Source: Nematostella vectensis
Lineage: Eukaryota > Cnidaria > Anthozoa > Actiniaria > Edwardsiidae
Direction of reading: 5' to 3'
DNA length: 64,000 bases
NCBI RefSeq assembly: GCF_932526225.1
Contig: NC_064041.1
Location: 1,252,699 to 1,316,698, forward strand
Each line of letters starts with the position of its first letter. Within the stretch, counting starts at the first letter, position 1. The position numbers and the translations under genes are program-made. Below the pieces are notes generated by a model, which saw only the letters and a program-made list of their open reading frames with translations, had not been told where the DNA came from and did not search any database. Positions 58,701-64,000 of the stretch are shown here, piece after piece.

Positions 58701-60996
58701 TTACAGGGTTTGGGCTTTACGGTTTGTATTGTTACAGGGTATGAGCTTTACGGTTTGTATTGTTACAGGGTTTGAGCTTTACGGGCTGTATTGTAACAGG
58801 GTTTGGGCTTTACGGGCTGTATTGTAACAGGGTTTGAGCTTTACGGGCTGTACTGTTACAGGGTTTGGGCTTTACGGTTTGTATTGTTACAGTGTTTGGG
58901 CTTTACGGGCTCTATTTTTGCAGAGTTCTTGCTTTAAGCGCTGTATTGTAACAGGGTTTGAGCTTGACAGGCTGTATTGTAACAGGGTTTGAGCTTTACG
59001 GGCTGTATTGTAACAGGGTTTGAGCTTTACGGGCTGTATTGTAACAGGGCTTGAGCTTTACGGGCTGTATTGTTACAGGGTTTGAGCTTTACGGGCTGTA
59101 TTGTAACAGGGTTTGAGCTTTACGGTCTGTATTGTAACAGGGTTTGAGCTTTACGGGCTGTACTGTTACAGGGTTTGAGCTTTAAGCGCTGTACTTTCTC
59201 ACATTTGCCTGACATACCTTTTTATGTGAAGTGGCCTCTCCCTGTGGCGACAACAATGGCGGCTGCAGTCATTTATGCTTACCGAATGGTGACGCCAAAT
59301 ACATCTGCGCATGTCCAGATGGGGACTCGATATCTGCTGACCAGAAAAACTGCAACTCAGGTAGGATCCAAGAAAATTGGAATACAACTACCTTTATTTG
59401 TATATTTATTTTTGAAGCGTTATTGTCCTTTAGTTGCTCCATCCGTGAATCCAAGAAAAACTACAATCGCGACCACTACGAGCTCACCAACACAAACAAC
59501 AACAAAAGCTGCAGCATCTACTAAAACTCAGTCCCAAACTCCTACAACTGCCAAGACTCAGGCTCCATCTACCACGATGTCCACCGAGTCTCCCTCCACC
59601 ACAATGTCTGCCGAGTCTCCCTCCACCACAATGTCGACCGAGTCTCCCTCCACCACAATGTCCACCGAGTCTCCCTCCACCACAATGTCTACCGAGTCTC
59701 CCTCCACCACAATGTCGACCGAGTCTCCCTCCACCACAATGTCTACCGAGTCTCCCTCCACCACAATGTCGACCGAGTCTCCCTCCACCACAATGTCGAC
59801 CGAGTCTTCCTCCACTAAAATATCGACCGGGTCTCCCTCCACCAGAATGTCGACCGAGTCTCCCTTCACTACAATGTCGACCGGGTCTCCTTCCACCAGA
59901 ATGTCGACCGAGTCTCCCACCACTACAATGTCGACCGAGTCTCCCACTACCACAATGTCGACAGAGTCTCCCTCCACCACAATATCGTCGGAGTCTCCCT
60001 CTTCAACAATGTCGACCGAGTCTCCCTCCACTACAATGTCGACCGAGTCTCCCTTCAGCAGAATGTCGACCGAGTCTCCCACCACCACAATGTCGACCGA
60101 GTCTTCCTCCACTAAAATATCGACCGGGTCTCCCTCCACCAGAATGTCGACCGAGTCTCCTTCCACTACAATGTCGACCGAGTCTCCTTCCACTACAATG
60201 TCGACCGAGTCTCCTACACCAGCCTTTCCAGGTGGGCATATTTTTCTGCAGTTCTGGTGTTTAAACAGGGCTGTGTGCAAAAAATCGTTTTAATGCTGAC
60301 TCTCCTTGCCTCAACTCTTTATAGTCGCTGAAACATCACCACGACACATCACGGTTAATTTTAAACCTTTATGTACCTCAAACATTAGATGAAAACAACA
60401 GCAAAGGTGTGGCTGACAAGGGCACTTTAAGAAAGAAGAGAATCAGAATAAGAAACTCAGTTGATACCCTTTATTACATTTATGTTGCGCAATATAAGAT
60501 TCAATCAAGAAAGGGGTGCTTTGTTACCTCGTCATACCGTTTATATACCCATTTCGACAGTTCCATAAGGACGGTGTAGATGGATTCAGCTACTACCCAA
60601 CGTCTAACCACGGAGAGGGGGGGCTTATTTGGGGTGCTTTGAGAATTCCTGACACTGCGCCTGTACTGCACTGCTTTGTCAGGCCTCGGTTACAATGTAC
60701 TGTTTGTATTCACAGGTACATTCCATTTGTGTGAGCATAGCAGTGCGACATTGTCGTGTGATCAGGGAAAACGACTGTCCATTATCTCAGCCAACTACGG
60801 TCGCACCTTTGACCAGCGGATTTGCCCACACTATGCCATGCGCACAACGCACTGCCAATCTGCGTACGCTAGGGATGTCATTCACTGCGCATGTCACAGT
60901 AGACGCTCGTGTCGTTTGTACGCGAAGAATGAAGTGTATGGAGATCCATGTCCGGGGACTTTTAAGTACATCGAAGTCAGATATTCATGTGTGTAG
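52705..60996 (+). CDS. Modular secreted protein: Ly6/uPAR - YWTD propeller - EGF - mucin - SUEL lectin
   Basis: Exons 52705-52759, 54174-54455, 55018-55056, 55411-55631, 56413-56639, 57211-57602, 59232-59360, 59434-60231 and 60716-60996. They sum to 2,424 bp (807 residues) with no stop. Junction phases are 1, 1, 1, 0, 2, 1, 1, 1, and all have GT/AG ends. Order: signal peptide ([19 protein letters not shown]), Ly6/uPAR domain, short linker, six-blade YWTD propeller, EGF, Ser/Thr stalk, SUEL-type galactose-binding lectin ending CV-stop. No transmembrane helix, so secretion is expected. Each module is a phase 1-1 block, as in exon-shuffled proteins. The weakest links are the 39-bp exon and the EGF acceptor (GTGAAG, weak pyrimidine tract). 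Function is unknown; the modules suggest extracellular binding to protein and sugar ligands. Confidence 0.72.
52771..52892. repeat. ~69-bp direct duplication in intron 1
   Basis: AATTCTCTGAACGATGACAT and following sequence to GTTAACTA occur twice, starting about 12 bases after the signal-peptide exon. Confidence 0.8.
53450..54005. repeat. ~49-bp degenerate tandem repeat in intron 1
   Basis: TGTATTGCGTGACAGATGC recurs at 49-50 bp spacing (53531, 53580, 53630, 53679 and on), about 11 copies with growing divergence to the right. Confidence 0.85.
54174..54455 (+). CDS. Ly6/uPAR (three-finger) domain exon
   Basis: After a TTTGCAG acceptor the exon reads [17 protein letters not shown], later [16 protein letters not shown], and ends CCYGLYCN. 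The N-terminal CYSC and terminal CCxxxxCN spacing define the Ly6/uPAR fold. About 93 residues, entry and exit phase 1. By itself this could be a small secreted Ly6 protein; see the alternative exon at 54834. Confidence 0.85.
54834..54922 (+). other. Possible alternative terminal exon of the Ly6 domain
   Basis: ATCATTTAG precedes a stretch open in phase 1 ([20 protein letters not shown] and on) that reaches a TGA after about 29 codons. If used, it would give a short Ly6-only protein. It has no GPI-type tail or other support. Confidence 0.25.
55120..55370. repeat. ~40-bp tandem repeat in intron 3, about 6 copies
   Basis: AAGGTAGTACCCAAGCCCCT followed by CTCATCCACTCATTTCAAGT repeats up to 40 bases before the exon at 55411. 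Each unit contains AAG|GTAGT, a donor-like site. Confidence 0.9.
55411..57602 (+). CDS. YWTD propeller of the modular protein (three exons)
   Basis: Exons 55411-55631, 56413-56639 and 57211-57602. Motifs are [71 protein letters not shown] and [16 protein letters not shown]. The opening segment ([13 protein letters not shown]) parallels [13 protein letters not shown] in propeller 1 of the minus-strand gene, indicating paralogy. The intron before the third blade is in phase 2, as in all three propellers of that gene. Confidence 0.85.
57007..57233. repeat. 24-bp tandem repeat spanning a splice acceptor, about 9 copies
   Basis: TGTTGTGTCCCCAG|CCTTATGTTC repeats every 24 bp. The last copy is the acceptor and first codons of the exon at 57211. 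Upstream copies each keep a pyrimidine-AG acceptor and, at 8 codons per unit, the exon frame. Two variants have CCTTGTGTTC; one has ATGTCCCCTG, which lacks the AG. Confidence 0.92.
58545..59190. repeat. 31-bp tandem repeat, about 21 copies, before the EGF exon
   Basis: The unit is TGTTACAGGGTTTGAGCTTT followed by ACGGGCTGTAT. It ends 40 bases upstream of the EGF exon. Most units contain a TTACAG|G acceptor-like site. Confidence 0.93.
59232..59360 (+). CDS. EGF exon of the modular protein
   Basis: Reads [19 protein letters not shown] then [11 protein letters not shown] ... KNCNS. It is symmetrical (phase 1-1) and has the NNGGCSHLC core of propeller-associated EGFs. Confidence 0.82.
59434..60231 (+). 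CDS. Ser/Thr mucin-like stalk exon
   Basis: A 266-codon phase 1-1 exon. After about 45 mixed residues rich in Thr it repeats the nonapeptide STTMSTESP (27 bp) about 24 times from 59565 to 60215, with Lys, Arg and Phe variants. A heavily O-glycosylated spacer is likely. The minus-strand 240-codon frame over it is a shadow. Confidence 0.85.
60716..60996 (+). CDS. C-terminal SUEL-type lectin domain
   Basis: Begins [15 protein letters not shown], continues [14 protein letters not shown] and [20 protein letters not shown], and ends [13 protein letters not shown]-stop. The CE-x6-L-x-C start, the ANYGR motif, the nine-Cys pattern and the Y-x-C end are characteristic of SUEL/rhamnose- and galactose-binding lectins, also found in latrophilins. 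The stop lies where the domain normally ends. Confidence 0.9.
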
Positions 60997-61452
60997 GGGT
61001 AAGTCTGCCTGTCTTTCTGTCTGTTTGTTTCTGTGCCTTTTCTGTCTGTTTCTGTGTTTTTTTCTGTTTGTCTCTGTTTGCTTTTTCTGTGTTTTTTTCT
61101 GTCTGTCTCTGTTTATCTGTTTCTGTTTGTCTATCTGTCCTTCCGTGGTCAGTTTCGATGTCTGTGTGTCTGTTTGCTGTTCGTATTAATTCTTGTCATA
61201 AAAAGATTTGTATACACAGTAAGATTTCTTCTTGATTTTGTAGTTGCGGGACCTTCAAGGCCTTTACCAGGAGATCTGTACAATACATCACAGCCCTAAA
61301 GGCCCTTAGCTAATAAGGCATTACTTTCGATAGAAATGGATAACTACATACAACTACATGTACAAGTATATAAATTTCTTATTCTGATACAAGTGGACTG
61401 GTGCCTGAAAGACGTTTTATCTTTTACACTCTGTACTGATAGAAAGAAGATC

Positions 61453-61458
61453 AATAAA
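61453..61458 (+). terminator. Polyadenylation signal AATAAA of the lectin-tailed gene
   Basis: The first AATAAA after the stop (457 bases downstream). Sequence between holds a CTGTTTCTGT-rich stretch (61010-61150) and nothing else. Confidence 0.4.
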
Positions 61459-61669
61459 TTATTACATCTGATAAGTCTATCAGGAAGATAAAACGAATAA
61501 TTAACAAATTCGCAGTAAATCACGTGAAATCTTAGATTCCCCGGATGTTAGACGTTCCCATCTCACAAGGAGGGACGGGTTTTTTGTTTTTGGTGAAAGA
61601 GGGCATCTTTATACCTGCTGTGTAGCCACGGGTAGACTTAGAGGAAGCGCAACCCCTTCTCCCCTACCT

Positions 61670-61846
61670 AGGCTAGCCCCTGCCACGGTTCTTTGCCCAA
61701 CCTCTCCCCAATACCTACACGACTACCACTTCCATCTCCTCAACTAACCCCTCCCCCATATCTCCTCTACAAACCCCTCCCCCCATATCCCCTCAACTAA
61801 CCCCTCCCCCATATGTCCTCTACAAACCCCTCCCCCCATATCCCCC
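61670..61846. repeat. C-rich ~28-bp repeats
   Basis: AACCCCTCCCCCATATCTCCTC-type units alternate with CAACTAACCC for about five copies, directly abutting the RT fragment. Confidence 0.75.
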
Positions 61847-62478
61847 AAATGACAAGTCTTCCGTAAAAATTGGAAGCTCCATAACTGAATCCTTTCGATG
61901 CTACGCAGGCGTGAAACAAGGCTGTATGATTTCGCCAACGTTGTTTAATTTTTACTTGAGCGACCTCCCAGAAAAACTAAATGAAAAATACCGAAATGAT
62001 ATTGACCTAAACGGTGTGCCATTAAGTTGCATTCTCTATGCCGACGACTTAGTTATCCTATCAAAATCAGCAAAGGGCCTGCAAGAATATCTGAACAGCC
62101 TCGAAGAATATTGCAAAGCATCCGAACTATCCATCAATCTAGATAAAACAAAAGTAATGATTTTTAATAACACCGGGAAAACTATGAATAATTACAGAAT
62201 CTTTTACGGAACTTATAAAATAGAAAATGTCAAAAGTTATAAGTACCTTGGACTCCATTTTTGCCCTTATGGAAATTTTAATTTGGCTAAGGAGGAGCAC
62301 AAAAAAGTAGCATTAAAAGCGATGTTCAAGTTAAGAAAAGAAATGGGAGAGCACTTCAGACAAGATATCAAACTAACTCTCCGCCTTTTTGACACCTTGA
62401 TACAACCAATCCTACTTTATGGAAGCGAAATATGGGGAGCGGACTACAAGGGAAAGTTAGAAAAAGATCCAATAGTGG
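61847..62478 (+). pseudogene. Non-LTR retrotransposon RT fragment
   Basis: The open frame from 61847 contains GVKQGCMISPTLFNFYLSDL (RT domain 4), ILYADDLVILS (catalytic box), INLDKTKVM (domain 6), YKYLGLHF and LLYGSEIWG. These are motifs of LINE-type RTs with a YADD box, unlike the YIDD element at 47-49 kb. The 5' part is missing and the 3' part is cut at 62480 by a minisatellite. The frame itself is intact over about 210 codons. Confidence 0.85.
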
Positions 62479-62480
62479 TG

Positions 62481-63590
62481 CCCACACCACTAACACTATC
62501 CCTCTCTTATACCTCTACCCACACCACTAACACTATCCCTCTCTTATACCTCTACCCACACCACAAACACTATCCTTCTCTTATACCTCTACCCACACCA
62601 CTAACACTATCCCTCTCTTATACCTCTACCCACACCCCAAACACTATCCCCCTCTTATACCTCTACCCACACCACAAACACTATCCTCCTCTTATACCTC
62701 TGCCCACACCACAAACACTACCCTCCTCTTATACCTCTGCCCACACCACAAACACTATCCTCCTCTTATACCTCTGCCCACACCACAAACACTATCCTCC
62801 TCTTATACCTCTACCCACACCACAAAGACTATCCCCCTCTTATTCCTCTACCCACACCACAAACACTATCCCCCTCTTATACCTCTACCCACACCACAAA
62901 CACTATCCTTCTCTTATACCTCTACCCACACCACTAACACTATCCTCCTCTTATACCTCTACCCACACCACAAACACTATCCTTCTCTTATACCTCTACC
63001 CACACCACAAACACTATCCCTCTCTTATACCTCTACCCACACCACAAACACTATCCCTCTCTTATACCTCTACCCACACCACAAACACTATCCCTCTCTT
63101 ATACCTCTACCCACACCACAAACACTATCCCTCTCCTATACCTCTACCCACACCACAAACACTATCCTCCTCTTATACCTCTATCCACACCACAAACACT
63201 ACCCTCCTCTTATACCTCTGCCCACAGCACAAACACTATCCTCCTCTTATACCTCTACCCACACAACAAACACTATCCTCCTCTTATACCTCTACCCACA
63301 CCACAAACACTATCCCCCCCTTATACCTCTACCCACACCACAAACACTATCCTTCTCTTATACGTCTACCCACACCACTAACACTATCCCTCTCTTATAC
63401 CTCTACCCACACCACAAACCCTATCCTCCTCTTATACCTCTACCCACACCACAAACACTATCCCCCTCTTATACCTCTACCAACACCACAAACACTATCC
63501 TCCTCTCATACCTCTACCCACACCACAAACACTATCCCTCTCTTATACCTCTACCCACACCACAAACACTATCCTCCTCTTATACCTCCC
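62481..63590. repeat. 37-bp minisatellite, about 30 copies
   Basis: The unit is CCCACACCACAAACACTATC followed by CTCCTCTTATACCTCTA. Its frame is fused to the RT fragment, giving an apparent 563-codon protein; the tail is an artefact of the array. Confidence 0.95.
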
Positions 63591-63599
63591 ACCTCACCC

Positions 63600-64000
63600 T
63601 AGGTGCCCTGGCACGATTACCCGCTTTAAACAGCCTTTTTACGGGCCTGGAATTGATTGATAATGGTATCGAAAACAGAAAAAAACCCTCAGTTATTCAG
63701 ATAGAAATTATCTTTAATATTCATTGCATACTTAGGTAATATTCAATGCATGCTTTAAGCAATATTCAATGCATGCTTATGTAATATTCAATGCAGTAGA
63801 GTGATTTATCAGTTTTGAACTCCAATCCCCGTGACCAAGTTTTTACCCTATTGTTGAAATAGCTATCGAATAATCAATGCTGCTTTGTGTAATCTAAATA
63901 AGTTGGGGTGATCTGTATTATCCAACAAGAACAACAACAAAAAACAGAGGAACCTTAGCTCGAAGTGTGGAATTAGATCCCACTTAAAACCTTTACCTTT
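63600..64000. other. Unassigned right edge
   Basis: No gene seen. ATATTCAATGCATGCTTA recurs about every 24 bp at 63716-63795. Confidence 0.5.

Overview
The window looks like nuclear DNA of a cnidarian, most likely a sea anemone of the Nematostella type. This is inferred from the genes present (a tandem dermatopontin family, LDL-receptor-related proteins with mucin stalks, an SUEL-type lectin), from short phase-conserved introns, and from the density of minisatellites, MITEs and decayed retrotransposons. I could run no database search. All exon models were read by hand from splice sites, reading phase and domain order. Most long open frames in the window are minisatellite artefacts.

Left edge (1-4.6 kb): a degenerate Ty3/Gypsy-type retrotransposon (gag, zinc knuckle, protease, RT, RNase H, integrase, 3' LTR), then a 41-bp satellite. 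From 4.9 to 39.8 kb on the minus strand lies one large LRP-like gene. It has a signal peptide and three YWTD propellers, each followed by an EGF module, then a Thr/Pro mucin stalk and a further EGF. A separate exon encoding a transmembrane helix is probably, but not provably, its 3' part. No LDLR class A repeat is visible.

The ~24-kb intron between propeller 3 and the mucin exon of that gene contains, on the opposite strand, three complete dermatopontin-like genes (A 12.4-15.3 kb, B 18.4-22.3 kb, C 25.2-31.1 kb). Each has four coding exons with identical intron phases, a signal peptide, an Arg-rich segment and the family's DRRWxYE motif. Introns of B and C hold 1.3-kb and 3.6-kb minisatellites. 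The 8.0-10.5 kb part of the host intron is a nest of small inverted-repeat transposons.

At 42.3-44.2 kb (minus) is a three-exon gene for an unrecognised secreted protein of about 230 residues. From 44.7 to 52 kb the DNA is repetitive: a 33-bp satellite, an inverted pair of ~480-bp elements, a decayed R2/NeSL-like non-LTR retrotransposon and a 914-bp terminal-inverted-repeat element.

From 52.7 to 61.0 kb (plus) I reconstruct a nine-exon gene, open and in phase throughout (about 807 residues): signal peptide, Ly6/uPAR domain, short linker, one YWTD propeller, EGF, Ser/Thr mucin stalk, C-terminal SUEL lectin. I do not know this domain order from any described protein. One of its splice acceptors has been amplified about nine times as a 24-bp, frame-preserving tandem repeat. 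The right edge is a non-LTR RT fragment running into a 37-bp minisatellite.
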